DNA of 64,000 nucleotides from an uncultured Sulfitobacter sp. (GTDB taxonomy: Bacteria > Pseudomonadota > Alphaproteobacteria > Rhodobacterales > Rhodobacteraceae), in the NCBI GenBank assembly GCA_905182645.1, contig CAJJCJ010000013.1, positions 62,001 through 126,000 on the forward strand. The letters are read 5' to 3'. Positions 1-8,448 of the stretch are shown here, in pieces. Made by a program: the position numbers and the translations under genes. The stretch's first letter is position 1; each line of letters opens with the position of its first letter. The notes beneath the pieces are model-generated. The model searched no databases and was not told where the DNA came from. It worked only from the letters and a program-made list of their open reading frames with translations.

Positions 1-187
1 GGGTCACTTCGCGGAGAGCGTCGGCGGCTTTTGCAATGCGGTCTTCGTCACGGCTCGCGAGCGACAGGCGCACACATGCGACGTCGGCGGTGTCCAGACA
101 CGCGGCAAGCTGATCAGGGAATGACATGAGATCGACCTCATTGGGCGTAATGAGATAAAGTTGCGGCATTTCAACATTTTTAGACAT
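1..187 (-). CDS. Thiamine phosphate synthase-like protein (partial, C-terminus outside window)
   Basis: Only the first 62 codons lie in the window. The start ATG is at 187 and the frame runs off the left edge. The opening residues PQLYLITP are the first beta strand of the ThiE/TenI family of thiamine-phosphate synthases. These join the HMP-pyrophosphate and thiazole-phosphate moieties of thiamine inside a TIM barrel. The later stretch CVRLSLASRDEDRIAKAADA resembles roseobacter members of this family as I remember them. With the catalytic half missing, true ThiE cannot be told from a ThiE-like paralogue. The next gene upstream on this strand is the broken TfoX-domain gene, 64 bp away. Confidence 0.6.
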   Translation of the reverse strand, partial: MSKNVEMPQLYLITPNEVDLMSFPDQLAACLDTADVACVRLSLASRDEDRIAKAADALREVT

Positions 188-251
188 AGGGGAAACTTTC
201 GCGTGAATTTGATGGCAGTTGCGGCGTTCTAGCGGGGATTGGCTGGTTTGG

Positions 252-581
252 CTACTTCGGAGGTAATGATTTTGCGTAATCGAGCGCCACAGACACGATT
301 CTTTCAAGCCTGATGTCGTCACCCAGCACGTCTTCGGACACATCAACCATGCCGCCCATCTTGCGACCGGTGAATGATAGCGGGGCAATACCTTCGATCA
401 GCAGCGCGTCTGGCTCTGCTAGTTTGCCGACACGCGCCATGCCGCCGTCTTTGTGCACCCCGCAGACCTTATGGCCGTTCAACATAAAGCAAAGCCCGCC
501 AAACATCTTCTTCTCCGATATGTTTTAGGTGTCAACTAAGGCCTCTTGCATTAATTCTGCGTGTCCAGGGTCGTATGCCAT
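252..581 (-). pseudogene. TfoX/Sxy N-terminal-domain protein, interrupted by an in-frame stop
   Basis: The frame opens with ATG at 581 (MAYDPGHAELMQEALVDT) and meets TAA at 525-527. It then continues without frame change as NISEKKMFGGLCFMLNGHKV down to 252. The KKMFGG-x-CFMLNG-x-xxCGV core is the hallmark of the TfoX N-terminal domain, and this family normally starts with MAYD about 25 residues before it. The two halves therefore make one gene of about 109 residues split by a single nonsense codon at position 19. The internal ATG at 506 could start an 84-residue product lacking the first helix. TfoX proteins are linked to competence regulation in gammaproteobacteria; the role of these short single-domain forms in roseobacters is unknown. 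Confidence 0.7.
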
Positions 582-647
582 TGTACTGCTCCTTGCGTCG
601 AATTTGCTGTCAGCGTATCACGCGCCAAACCAATGAAGGAAGCCCCA

Positions 648-1388
648 ATGCCGACGGACCGCGCGCAGCCCACATTCATCTTGATCCGCCCGCAGATGGG
701 TGAAAACATTGGTGCTGCGGCTCGTGCAATGTGGAATTTTGGGCTCGACCGGATGCGCATTACTGCCCCACGTGATGGTTGGCCGAACCAGAAAGCGGTT
801 GCCATGGCCAGCGGTGCAGGGCGTTTATTGGATGAGGCGCAATTGTTTGAAACGACGGATGATGCGATTTCCGATTGCACATATGTTTATGCCACGACTG
901 CGCGTGACCGCGACCTGACCAAGCCAGTTTTAACGCCAGAGGCCGCGATGATCGAGGCCCGTGTCCGGATCGCAGCAGGTCAAAAGGTCGCCGTTCTGTT
1001 TGGACCTGAACGAGCAGGGTTAGAGAATGAAGATATAGCGCGCGCCAATGCGATTATCTCGGTGCCCGTGAACCCTGAATTTGCATCGCTGAACCTTGGG
1101 CAGTGTGTGCTGCTTACAGCTTACGAATTCCAGCGTGCTACCTCGGATGTTATTCTCGATACTGTCAGCCATGTGGGCGATTGGGCTAGCCAATCAGAAA
1201 TGGCTGCCCTTGCATCCCATTACGAAGAACGGCTTGAAACAGCTGGGTTCTTTTTCCCTGAACACAAAGGCCCCAGCATGAAGACCAATCTGCGCAATTT
1301 GTGGAGCCGGATGCCGCTAACCCGTGCAGATGTGCAAATTCTGCATGGTATCTTGCGTCAAATGGTGCGGTGGAAAGAACGCGACTAG
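648..1388 (+). CDS. trmJ: tRNA (cytidine/uridine-2'-O-)-methyltransferase, TrmJ-like (SpoU family)
   Basis: 246 residues. It is a SpoU/SPOUT-fold methyltransferase that should 2'-O-methylate nucleotide 32 of tRNAs using SAM. Visible motifs are RPQMGENIGAAARAMWNFG near the N-terminus (motif 1), VLFGPERAGLENEDI (motif 2) and ISVPVNPEFASLNLGQCVLL (motif 3, the knotted SAM site). I chose the ATG at 648 because AAGGA at 636-640 lies seven bases before it and MPTDRAQPTFILIRP is where homology should begin. An upstream ATG at 633 has no ribosome site. It is divergent from the broken TfoX-type gene and is followed 65 bp later by ctaA. Assignment to TrmJ rather than another SpoU subgroup rests on length and motif order. 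Confidence 0.85.
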   Translation: MPTDRAQPTFILIRPQMGENIGAAARAMWNFGLDRMRITAPRDGWPNQKAVAMASGAGRLLDEAQLFETTDDAISDCTYVYATTARDRDLTKPVLTPEAAMIEARVRIAAGQKVAVLFGPERAGLENEDIARANAIISVPVNPEFASLNLGQCVLLTAYEFQRATSDVILDTVSHVGDWASQSEMAALASHYEERLETAGFFFPEHKGPSMKTNLRNLWSRMPLTRADVQILHGILRQMVRWKERD

Positions 1389-1453
1389 CTGTCGCGCTTG
1401 CCCCGATCAGCCCGCCGCCCTAGATTGCGCAATAAGATATAAGGGTCACCCAA

Positions 1454-2593
1454 ATGGCAGATAAAAAACGCAGTATTTTCGAAGATGTTGGCGATGTACA
1501 AAAGCAGGTCGCGGCCCCCGGTGGGATTGACCGCGGCGGGCAGGGTGCCCGTGGTGCTGTGCGTGTCTGGCTTGGGATCATTTTCGGACTTGTTGGCCTG
1601 ATGATTATCATCGGAGGCATGACCCGTCTAACGGACAGTGGCCTGTCGATCACGGAATGGGCGCCCTTGGCCGGCGCGAAGCCACCAACATCCGAGGCTG
1701 TTTGGCTCGAAGAGTTCGATAAATACAAAGCGATTGATGAATATCAGCTGCAAAATAAAGGCATGTCTCTCGCCGAATTTAAATCCATCTATTGGTGGGA
1801 ATGGGGTCACCGTCAGCTCGGGCGCGTTATCGGGCTTGTCTGGGCGTTAGGCTTTGTCGGGTTCCTTGTGGCCCGTAAGATGCCAAGCGGATGGACTAGG
1901 CGACTACTGCTGTTAGGGGCCATGGGTGGTCTGCAAGGCGCGATTGGTTGGTGGATGGTGTCCAGCGGCCTGAAAGAAGGCATGACGGATGTTGCGTCTT
2001 ACCGGCTTGCCACGCACCTTGGCCTCGCATTTGTCATTTTCGGATTTATCACTTGGTTTATGATGCAACTGTCGCGTCGCGATGCCGATTTATTGCAAGA
2101 TCGCCGGATGGGTGATGCAGGCCTGACCCGATTGGCAAGTTGGTTGGTTGTTCTGGCTTTTGTTCAAATTTTGATAGGTGCGTTGGTGGCTGGCATTGAT
2201 GCAGGCCGCAACTATCCTGATTGGCCGTTCATGGCGGGCGGGTTCTTTCCGCCTGATCCGTTTGGCCTAACCCCACTGTGGCGGAATTTCTTTGAAGATG
2301 ACGGACTTGTGCAATTCATGCACCGGATGGCGGGATATGTTCTATTCGCCTTTGGTGTGTTGGTCTGGGCGCGCGCACGCAAATCAGGCAATGACCGCAC
2401 GCGGTTTGCATTCCATTCAATGTTGGCTGCGATGGTTTTGCAGGTTGTACTGGGCATTGCGACGGTTATCTATTCTGCCCCATGGGAAATCGCGATTGTG
2501 CACCAATTGGGCGCCGTTGTTCTCTGGGTCGTGATTCTACGTGCGCGTTTCATTGCGCAATATCCGCATCCTCAATTCATTCAAGGAGTTTAA
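1454..2593 (+). CDS. ctaA: Heme A synthase (type 2 CtaA/COX15)
   Basis: 379 residues, an integral membrane enzyme with about eight transmembrane segments. It oxidises the methyl group of heme O to the formyl group of heme A for aa3-type cytochrome oxidase. The four haem-ligand histidines appear in the expected contexts: WEWGHRQLGR, ATHLGLAF, QFMHRMAGYVLF and IVHQLGAVVL. The sequence GGMTRLTDSGLSITEWAPL is the usual first-loop signature of the alphaproteobacterial form. A soluble stretch of about 35 residues precedes the first segment. The stop codon is three bases from the next start, so it is probably co-transcribed with the M32 carboxypeptidase. No cytochrome oxidase gene is nearby. Confidence 0.93.
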   Translation: MADKKRSIFEDVGDVQKQVAAPGGIDRGGQGARGAVRVWLGIIFGLVGLMIIIGGMTRLTDSGLSITEWAPLAGAKPPTSEAVWLEEFDKYKAIDEYQLQNKGMSLAEFKSIYWWEWGHRQLGRVIGLVWALGFVGFLVARKMPSGWTRRLLLLGAMGGLQGAIGWWMVSSGLKEGMTDVASYRLATHLGLAFVIFGFITWFMMQLSRRDADLLQDRRMGDAGLTRLASWLVVLAFVQILIGALVAGIDAGRNYPDWPFMAGGFFPPDPFGLTPLWRNFFEDDGLVQFMHRMAGYVLFAFGVLVWARARKSGNDRTRFAFHSMLAAMVLQVVLGIATVIYSAPWEIAIVHQLGAVVLWVVILRARFIAQYPHPQFIQGV

Positions 2594-2596
2594 TCC

Positions 2597-4066
2597 ATGG
2601 CCGCATATGATGATTTGATGGCATTCCAGCGCAACACAGAAGCGCTATCCCAAGTTGCGGGTCGCCTTGGGTGGGATCAAGAAACCATGATGCCTGAAGG
2701 TGCCGCGCCACAGCGTGCAGAGGAACACGCCGCTATGGCAAATGTGATGCATGCGCGCCGCATTGATCCGCGTGTTGGCGACTGGTTGGCCAAAGCTGAG
2801 GCTGTCGATGATATAGCCGCAGCAAATTTGCGCCACATCCAGCGTAGCTATGACCGCACGTTGAAAGTGCCCGCAATGCTGGTCGCGGAGATTGCGAAGA
2901 CGACATCGCTTGCACACCGCGTTTGGGCGACTTCGCGCTCCGACGAAGATGTTGCATCTTATCTGCCTATTTTGGAAAAAGTCGTGGATTTGCGCAAGCA
3001 AGAAGCTAATGCACTGGCGGCTGGTGGGGACCGCTATGATGCGTTGCTCAACGATTATGAACCTGGTGCGACAGGTGCCGAGATTGCTGCTATGTTTGCA
3101 GCCTTGCGCCCCGGTCTGGTTGATCTGCGGGCCGCAATTTTGGACAAGCCAAAGCCGCAAGCTCTGACGGGTACGTTCGACGAGGCCGCACAGCTAGCCT
3201 TGTCGACCAAGCTGGCGCTCGCGTTTGGCTATGACCTGAACAAAGGCCGTATCGACAAGGCTGTGCATCCGTTTTCAAGCGGGTCTGGGATCGATGTACG
3301 GATCACGACGCGCACTAATCCGACCGACCCGTTTAACTGTTTCTATTCAACAATTCATGAGGTTGGGCACGCCGCCTACGAGCAAAATATCAACAGCGAC
3401 TACTTGCTGACCCCATTGGGCAACGGGATATCGATGGGCGTTCATGAAAGCCAAAGCCGGATTTATGAAAACCAAATCGGGCGCAGTCGTGCGTTTACAG
3501 GTTGGCTTTACGGTCAGATGCGCGATGCGTTTGGTGATTTCGGGATTGCTAATGAAGATGCGTTTTATGCCTGCGTGAACGCGGTTTCGGACAGATTTAT
3601 CCGCACGGAGGCTGACGAGGTACAGTATAACCTTCACGTCCTGATGCGTTTTGATCTCGAACGGGCGTTGATTGCAGGTGATCTTGTCGTCACCGACCTA
3701 GAGGCGGCTTGGAATGACAGATTTAGGGCTGATTTCGGTTACGCTGTGGACAAGCCCTCCAATGGCATTTTGCAAGATGTACATTGGTCCGAAGGGCTGA
3801 TGGGGTATTTTCCAACATATAGCTTGGGCAATGTTTATGCGGGCTGTTTGAACGAGGCAATGCGCCGTGATGTCCCCAATTTAGATGCGGACTTGTCGCG
3901 TGGTGATACTTTGGCAGCAACGACTTGGTTGCGCGACAATGTGCAAACGCATGGTGGGTTATTTGAACCGCGTGATGTGATTACCCGCGCCGCTGGAGCG
4001 GCCCCAACAGAGGCCCCGTTGCTTGCTTATCTGACTGAAAAATTCAGCAATATTTACCAGCTTTAG
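2597..4066 (+). CDS. M32-family metallocarboxypeptidase
   Basis: 489 residues, the usual length for family M32 (Taq carboxypeptidase 1 type), cytosolic enzymes that release C-terminal amino acids. The zinc motif HEVGH is at residues 254-258, followed about 30 residues later by GVHESQSRIYENQIG, which supplies the third ligand glutamate and the family signature. The N-terminal LGWDQETMMPEGA is also typical. AAGGAG of its ribosome site lies inside the last codons of ctaA, with a three-base gap between genes, so translation is likely coupled. The 3' end overlaps the convergent crotonase gene by four bases. The gene looks intact. Confidence 0.93.
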   Translation: MAAYDDLMAFQRNTEALSQVAGRLGWDQETMMPEGAAPQRAEEHAAMANVMHARRIDPRVGDWLAKAEAVDDIAAANLRHIQRSYDRTLKVPAMLVAEIAKTTSLAHRVWATSRSDEDVASYLPILEKVVDLRKQEANALAAGGDRYDALLNDYEPGATGAEIAAMFAALRPGLVDLRAAILDKPKPQALTGTFDEAAQLALSTKLALAFGYDLNKGRIDKAVHPFSSGSGIDVRITTRTNPTDPFNCFYSTIHEVGHAAYEQNINSDYLLTPLGNGISMGVHESQSRIYENQIGRSRAFTGWLYGQMRDAFGDFGIANEDAFYACVNAVSDRFIRTEADEVQYNLHVLMRFDLERALIAGDLVVTDLEAAWNDRFRADFGYAVDKPSNGILQDVHWSEGLMGYFPTYSLGNVYAGCLNEAMRRDVPNLDADLSRGDTLAATTWLRDNVQTHGGLFEPRDVITRAAGAAPTEAPLLAYLTEKFSNIYQL

Positions 4067-4845
4067 GTCCTGTCAGGATCGCGCTTTTCTAGGAACGCGT
4101 TGATCCCTTCGTTTGTGTCGGCGTTTGCCATGTTATCGACCATGACTTGGCCAGTGTAGTCATAGGCATCTGCCGTTGTCATCTGAACTTGGGCATAGAA
4201 CGCGGATTTTCCAGTCGTGACCGCACTGGCAAGTTTGCCTGCTATCGTGTGGGCGAGGGAAAGTGTTTCGGCTGCAAGATCGACGGCAGGTACGGCGCGG
4301 TTGATCAGGCCTAGTGTCTTGGCCTCTGACGCCGGAATAAAACGACCCGTTGTCAGCATCTCAAACGCCGCCTTGCGCCCTATGTTACGCGTCAACGCGA
4401 CCATGGGGGTTGAGCAAAACAAGCCGATGTTCACGCCGTTGACGCCAAATCTAGTGCCTTCATCCGCAACCGCCAAATCGCATGTCGCAACCAATTGGCA
4501 GCCGGCTGCAGTGGCTATCCCGTGGACTTGGGCTATAACTGGTTGGGGCAGAGATTGGATGCGCGCCATCATGGCAGCACATCTATCGAACAGGTCTTTG
4601 AACGCGGCGGATCCACCGTCTGGGGCGTCCCGTTTAGCTTGCATTTCTTTCAGGTCATGACCGGAACAGAATGCCTTGCCCCCACCAGCAATGATGACCA
4701 CCTTGATCGTTGGGTCATTTGCGATGTCATCCAATACGGCATGAAGCGCCGCAATCATCGCGTCGCTAAGCGCATTCAAGCGGGCAGGGACATTAAGCGT
4801 AATCCGGCAAACACCGTCCAAGTTTTCGCGCGTGATCAATTCCAT
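4063..4845 (-). CDS. Enoyl-CoA hydratase/isomerase (crotonase) family protein, ECHDC3-like
   Basis: 260 residues with the full crotonase fold. The oxyanion-hole segments IIAGGGKAFCSGHDLKEM and HGIATAAGCQLVATCDLAVA bind the CoA-thioester. Active hydratases carry one glutamate in the GGGCE segment and another about 20 residues later. Here the first position reads AAGCQ (glutamine) and the second region reads FGVNGVNIGLF, with no acid. That pattern resembles the ECHDC3 branch, so classical 2-enoyl-CoA hydration is doubtful. It is convergent with the carboxypeptidase and divergent from a thioesterase gene 61 bp away, with which it may act on the same acyl-CoA pool (inference). Confidence 0.82.
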   Translation of the reverse strand: MELITRENLDGVCRITLNVPARLNALSDAMIAALHAVLDDIANDPTIKVVIIAGGGKAFCSGHDLKEMQAKRDAPDGGSAAFKDLFDRCAAMMARIQSLPQPVIAQVHGIATAAGCQLVATCDLAVADEGTRFGVNGVNIGLFCSTPMVALTRNIGRKAAFEMLTTGRFIPASEAKTLGLINRAVPAVDLAAETLSLAHTIAGKLASAVTTGKSAFYAQVQMTTADAYDYTGQVMVDNMANADTNEGINAFLEKRDPDRT

Positions 4846-4906
4846 GGTCTTGCCCTTTGCTCTGTGATGAGCGCAGGTTAGCCAAAGACATCACAGGAGG
4901 AAAGCC

Positions 4907-5338
4907 GTGGATATCAAAATGAATGTGGACGCGTTGCAGGCGTTTCTAATCGAGGTTTTCCCGCAAGTACACGCGGATTTCCAAGTGTTGGTCGTCACGC
5001 CAACGGGTGTGCGCGTGAAACTGGTAACGGCAGATCGACATTTGCGCCCAGGTGGCACCATATCGGGGCCCACCATGTTTGCACTGGCGGATGTAGGTAT
5101 GTATTTGGCTATTTTAAGCAGGATTGGGCCCGAGGCCTTGGCCGTAACGACCAATTGCAGCATCGACTTTATGCGCAAGCCCGCCGCTGGCGTGGATCTG
5201 ATCTGTGAGGCGGTTATTCATAAGACGGGACGCATTCTGGCAGTTGGGGATTGCATGATTTATAGTGAAGGCTTGGACGCACCAGTGGCGCGCGCATCTT
5301 TGACCTATTCAATACCACCAAGCAGTGGGGTAAAATAA
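4907..5338 (+). CDS. PaaI-family hotdog-fold thioesterase
   Basis: 143 residues. It is a single hotdog domain with the pattern HLRPGGTISGPTMFALADVG followed by AVTTNCSIDFMRKP, which is the PaaI/acyl-CoA thioesterase layout. The start is GTG at 4907, preceded by AGGAGG at 4895-4900 with six bases between, so the choice is firm. It probably hydrolyses small acyl-CoA esters in the cytosol; the substrate cannot be read from sequence. It lies between the crotonase-type gene (divergent) and the rplM promoter. Confidence 0.85.
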   Translation: MDIKMNVDALQAFLIEVFPQVHADFQVLVVTPTGVRVKLVTADRHLRPGGTISGPTMFALADVGMYLAILSRIGPEALAVTTNCSIDFMRKPAAGVDLICEAVIHKTGRILAVGDCMIYSEGLDAPVARASLTYSIPPSSGVK

Positions 5339-5390
5339 TACCCAATTTGCAACGTATTGTTTTTGTTGTTTTTTTTCGACAAAAGAGCGC

Positions 5391-5418
5391 TTGACCCGTC
5401 ACGAAGCATCTTTATAAA
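5391..5418 (+). promoter_or_regulatory. Sigma-70 type promoter of rplM-rpsI
   Basis: TTGACC (5391-5396) and TATAAA (5413-5418) are separated by 16 bases, about 50 bp before the rplM start. This is the best consensus-like promoter I see in the window and fits a highly expressed ribosomal operon. A T-rich run at 5356-5376 lies just upstream. Confidence 0.7.
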
Positions 5419-5469
5419 CTAGTTATCGAACACTCGGGTCGCTTATGGCCCCTTAAGAATTGGTGATTT

Positions 5470-5931
5470 ATGAAAACCTTCTCCGCTACTCCTGGAGATA
5501 TCGACAAGAAATGGTTCATTATTGATGCTGAAGGCATCGTTTTGGGTCGTCTTGCTTCGGTTATCGCAATGCGCTTGCGCGGCAAGCACAAGCCTACTTT
5601 CACGCCGTCCATGGATATGGGCGACAACATTATCGTAATCAACTGCGAGAAAATCCAGATGACCGGTAACAAGCGTGATGAAAACTATTACTGGCACACT
5701 GGCCATCCCGGTGGGATCAAGGAAAAGACGAAAGCCGAGATCCTTGAAGGCAAGCACCCAGAGCGTATCATCATGAAAGCCGTTCAGCGCATGCTGCCCG
5801 GTGGCAAGTTGTCCCGCCAGCAAATGACGCACCTGCGCGTTTTCCCAGGCACTGAGCACGGTATGGAAGCTCAAAAGCCAGAAGTTCTGGATGTTGCATC
5901 CATGAACCCTAAGAACACGAGGACTTCATAA
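5470..5931 (+). CDS. rplM: 50S ribosomal protein L13
   Basis: 153 residues. The N-terminal [20 protein letters not shown] and the central [21 protein letters not shown] are diagnostic for L13, a primary rRNA-binding protein of the large subunit. It is first in the rplM-rpsI operon; its TAA stop overlaps the rpsI ATG by one base (ATAATGG), so translation is coupled. The gene is intact and of normal length. Confidence 0.98.
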   Translation: MKTFSATPGDIDKKWFIIDAEGIVLGRLASVIAMRLRGKHKPTFTPSMDMGDNIIVINCEKIQMTGNKRDENYYWHTGHPGGIKEKTKAEILEGKHPERIIMKAVQRMLPGGKLSRQQMTHLRVFPGTEHGMEAQKPEVLDVASMNPKNTRTS

Positions 5932-6428
5932 TGGTCGATAAAGTGAACTCTCTTGAAGAGCTGGGCCAAGTCGCAGAGGGCGTTGAAGCGCCTGTTGCAG
6001 TGGACGCTCCTGTCATCACCCGCGAGTCTGTTAAAGACGCGCTGGGACGTTCCTACGCAACTGGTAAGCGTAAAGATGCGGTTGCCCGCGTTTGGATCAA
6101 GCCAGGCTCCGGTAAGGTCACCGTAAACGGTCAAGAAATGAATGTGTACTTTGCACGTCCAGTTCTGCAGATGATCCTTGCGCAGCCGTTCTCGATTGCT
6201 GGTGTGACTGGTCAGTTCGATGTTGTCGCAACTGTCAAGGGCGGCGGTCTGTCCGGTCAAGCTGGTGCGGTTAAGCACGGCGTTTCCAAAGCACTGCAGT
6301 TGTTTGACCCAACATTGCGTCCCGCGCTGAAAGCCGCTGGCTTCCTGACACGCGATAGTCGTGTTGTTGAGCGTAAAAAATACGGTAAAGCAAAAGCTCG
6401 TAAGAGCTTCCAGTTCTCCAAGCGTTAA
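5931..6428 (+). CDS. rpsI: 30S ribosomal protein S9
   Basis: 165 residues. The S9 domain starts at about residue 38 ([21 protein letters not shown]) and ends with the basic tail [17 protein letters not shown] that reaches the P-site tRNA. The first 35 or so acidic residues are the N-terminal extension usual in Rhodobacterales. It is translated by coupling to rplM and followed by a clear terminator. Confidence 0.98.
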   Translation: MVDKVNSLEELGQVAEGVEAPVAVDAPVITRESVKDALGRSYATGKRKDAVARVWIKPGSGKVTVNGQEMNVYFARPVLQMILAQPFSIAGVTGQFDVVATVKGGGLSGQAGAVKHGVSKALQLFDPTLRPALKAAGFLTRDSRVVERKKYGKAKARKSFQFSKR

Positions 6429-6464
6429 GCTGGGATCTTTACCTAATTTAGCTAAAGTATTGAG

Positions 6465-6494
6465 AAAGCGCAGTTTTTACTGCGCTTTTTCTTT
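6465..6494 (+). terminator. Rho-independent terminator of rplM-rpsI
   Basis: Perfect stem AAAGCGCAG (6465-6473) / CTGCGCTTT (6480-6488) with a six-base loop, followed by a T-rich run, 36 bp after the rpsI stop. Confidence 0.85.
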
Positions 6495-6600
6495 TGTGTA
6501 GTACATACAAAAGTTTAATACCGTGCTCTAACATAGACAAAATGCTGCGCTGAACTTACACTTCATTTACACGTTTTAGGGTGTTTTGGAGGCAGTTGGT

Positions 6601-6927
6601 TTGAGCAAGAGCTACTTGAACAAGGTGGAGATGAAAGAGGGGCAAATTTTGCTTTTTCATCGTGCTGCAAACAGCAAACGTCCAATCTATCACATGCGGA
6701 TTCATGTACATGGAATGCGCGATATACACGGCAATAAAGTCACGTACTGGCAATCGACAACAAACGAGAGCGACTTGGAAGAAGCAAGACGGATTGCTTT
6801 GGATAAGTTTGACGAGCTGCGTTTGTTAACTAAGGACAACAGGCCAGTTGTTGAATTGTCATTTGCCGATGTTTACGCACTTTGGTGGTGTCCGTCGTCA
6901 GGGTTTTTGGCACCAAGAGCTGCGTAA
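6601..6927 (+). pseudogene. Truncated tyrosine-recombinase (phage-type integrase) N-terminal fragment
   Basis: The frame starts at TTG 6601 (GGAG at 6588-6591 upstream) or TTG 6586. It encodes about 100 residues of the type found at the N-terminus of tyrosine recombinases: a short beta-rich start, then TYWQSTTNESDLEEARRIAL and a helix ending SFADVYALWW. After that Trp-Trp the sequence changes character (CPSSGFLAPRAA, then stop) just before the IS end at 6930. The catalytic domain with its R...H-x-x-R...Y residues is absent, and nothing resembling it follows the IS. It is therefore a remnant left by insertion and deletion. The family call rests on resemblance only. Confidence 0.5.
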
Positions 6928-6962
6928 ACTAAGAGAGTGTCCGGCTCATCTGGTTGGTTTCA

Positions 6963-7943
6963 TTATGCGGCGTGCTGTCTGTGATGCAAGCGTCGCGCTT
7001 CGAGTGTCTTTCGTTTGATCCTTTCTCGTTGTTGTAGAATGGTCTTATCGCGTCCGAAGTAGACGTCAGACGGTGTGACGTTGTTCAGGCTCTCGTGATA
7101 GCGCTGGTGGTTGTAGTGATCGACGAAGGCTTCAATCTGGGCTTCGAGATCACCGGGCAGGAAGTAGTGTTCCAGCAAGATGCGGTTCTTCAATGTCTGA
7201 TGCCAGCGTTCGATCTTGCCTTGGGTTTGGGGATGATAGGGCGCTCCGCGCGAGTGCTTCATGCCTTTGTCTTGCAGCCATTCTGCCAGTTCTCCAGAGA
7301 CATAACTGGACCCATTGTCGCTAAGCAGGCGCGGTTTGTGGACGACGTGAACCTGATCGCAACCGGATGCTTCCAAAGCCAAATCCAGCGTGTCCGTCAC
7401 GTCTTGGGTTCTCATGTTCGTACAGAGTTTCCATGAGATGATGTACCGGCTGTAATCGTCCAGGATCGTGCTGAGATAGAACCAGCCCCAGCCGATGATC
7501 TTTAGGTAGGTGAAGTCGGTCTGCCAAAGCTGGTTGATGGCCGTGGTCTTGTCTTTGAACTCATTGGCCGCCTTGATGACGATGAAGGCAGGGCTGGTGA
7601 TCAGATCATGTGCCTTGAGCGTGCGATAGACTGTGGATTCAGATACAAAGTAGCGTTCATGGTCTGTGAACGTCACCGCCAGTTCTCGCGGCGATAACTC
7701 CGTCTCTTTCAAGGCAAGATTGACGACCTTGTGCTTCACCTCGTCAGGAACGCGGTTCCAAACGTGTTTTGGTTTAGGCGATTGATCTTGCAATCCAGCT
7801 TCACCACGCTGCAGATACCGATCATACCAGCGGTAGAATGTGGTGCGGGGGATGCCCAGTTTGGCCAACGTCAGGCGTGCCGACAGATGCGATCCTTCGA
7901 CCAGTCTGATGATCTCCAGTTTCTCAGAGGCAAGGTATCTCAT
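6963..7943 (-). CDS. IS3-family transposase OrfB (DDE integrase core)
   Basis: 326 residues. An N-terminal helix-turn-helix-like part (GIPRTTFYRWYDRYLQRGE) precedes the rve integrase core. The acidic triad is visible as QTDFTYLKI (Asp), LLSDNGSSYVS (Asp) and HPQTQGKIERWHQTLK (Glu). Its ATG overlaps the OrfA stop as ATGA, so it can be made by re-initiation; many IS3 elements use a -1 frameshift instead. The frame is full length. Confidence 0.92.
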   Translation of the reverse strand: MRYLASEKLEIIRLVEGSHLSARLTLAKLGIPRTTFYRWYDRYLQRGEAGLQDQSPKPKHVWNRVPDEVKHKVVNLALKETELSPRELAVTFTDHERYFVSESTVYRTLKAHDLITSPAFIVIKAANEFKDKTTAINQLWQTDFTYLKIIGWGWFYLSTILDDYSRYIISWKLCTNMRTQDVTDTLDLALEASGCDQVHVVHKPRLLSDNGSSYVSGELAEWLQDKGMKHSRGAPYHPQTQGKIERWHQTLKNRILLEHYFLPGDLEAQIEAFVDHYNHQRYHESLNNVTPSDVYFGRDKTILQQRERIKRKTLEARRLHHRQHAA

Positions 7944-8314
7944 TCGTGGCCGCCCCCATCGCCTGTCATGCTTTTTTTAAGCAAACGGAGTTCGAGCGTT
8001 TGTTCAGCCACAACCTCCTTCAGATCATGGGCTTCACGGCGAAGATCCTTCACTTCGTCGGTCGTGGCAGCACGGGCTGTGTCGCCAGCAAGACGCCGCT
8101 TCCCAGCCTCCATGAAGTCTTTCGACCATTTGTAGTAGATGCCTTGGGAAATGCCTTCACGGCGACACAACTCAGCGATGCTGTCTTCGCCACGCAGGCC
8201 GTCCAAGACGATCCTGATCTTCTCTTCAGATGAATAATGCTTGCGGGTCGCCCGTTTGATATCTTTGACGATCTTCTCGCCAGGGCTTTTGCGTGTTCCA
8301 GTTGTCTGTCTCAT
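7940..8314 (-). CDS. IS3-family transposase OrfA (helix-turn-helix protein)
   Basis: 124 residues starting at ATG 8314, which has GAGGAG seven bases upstream. The longer frame from 8362 would begin outside the element and is unlikely. The HTH segment is HYSSEEKIRIVLDGLRGEDS followed by IAELCRREGISQGIYYKW. A leucine-rich coiled coil (about residues 75-110) precedes the end, as is usual for OrfA. It binds the terminal repeats in IS3 elements. Confidence 0.9.
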   Translation of the reverse strand: MRQTTGTRKSPGEKIVKDIKRATRKHYSSEEKIRIVLDGLRGEDSIAELCRREGISQGIYYKWSKDFMEAGKRRLAGDTARAATTDEVKDLRREAHDLKEVVAEQTLELRLLKKSMTGDGGGHE

Positions 8315-8448
8315 GTTCCACTCCTCAGTGGTTACGATGAGCCAAGAACACTCTCTTATCAAATAACGCTATTTGGACCCATAAGCGCTGATGTCAGACA
8401 CTTGCTATTAGAAAATTATCGCCAGTGCTCTGTCCAAATCTATATCTT

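Larger units (their letters stand above)
6930..8358 (-). mobile_element. IS3-family insertion sequence
   Basis: About 1.43 kb with two overlapping minus-strand genes (orfA, orfB) typical of IS3. The ends are imperfect inverted repeats. The left end reads TAAGAGAGTGTCCGGCTCATC from 6930; the reverse complement of the right end reads TAAGAGAGTGTTCTTGGCTCATC from 8358. Classical IS3 ends are TG...CA, which would place the borders at 6938 and 8350, with the TAAGAGAG arms outside. I see no matching 3-4 bp target duplication at either pair of borders. This suggests one flank was lost by deletion after insertion. Both transposase frames are open, so the copy may be active. Confidence 0.8.

Noticed and set aside
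5443..6278. Long minus-strand frames opposite rplM and rpsI
   Set aside because: They are shadows of ribosomal-protein codon use and have no start context.
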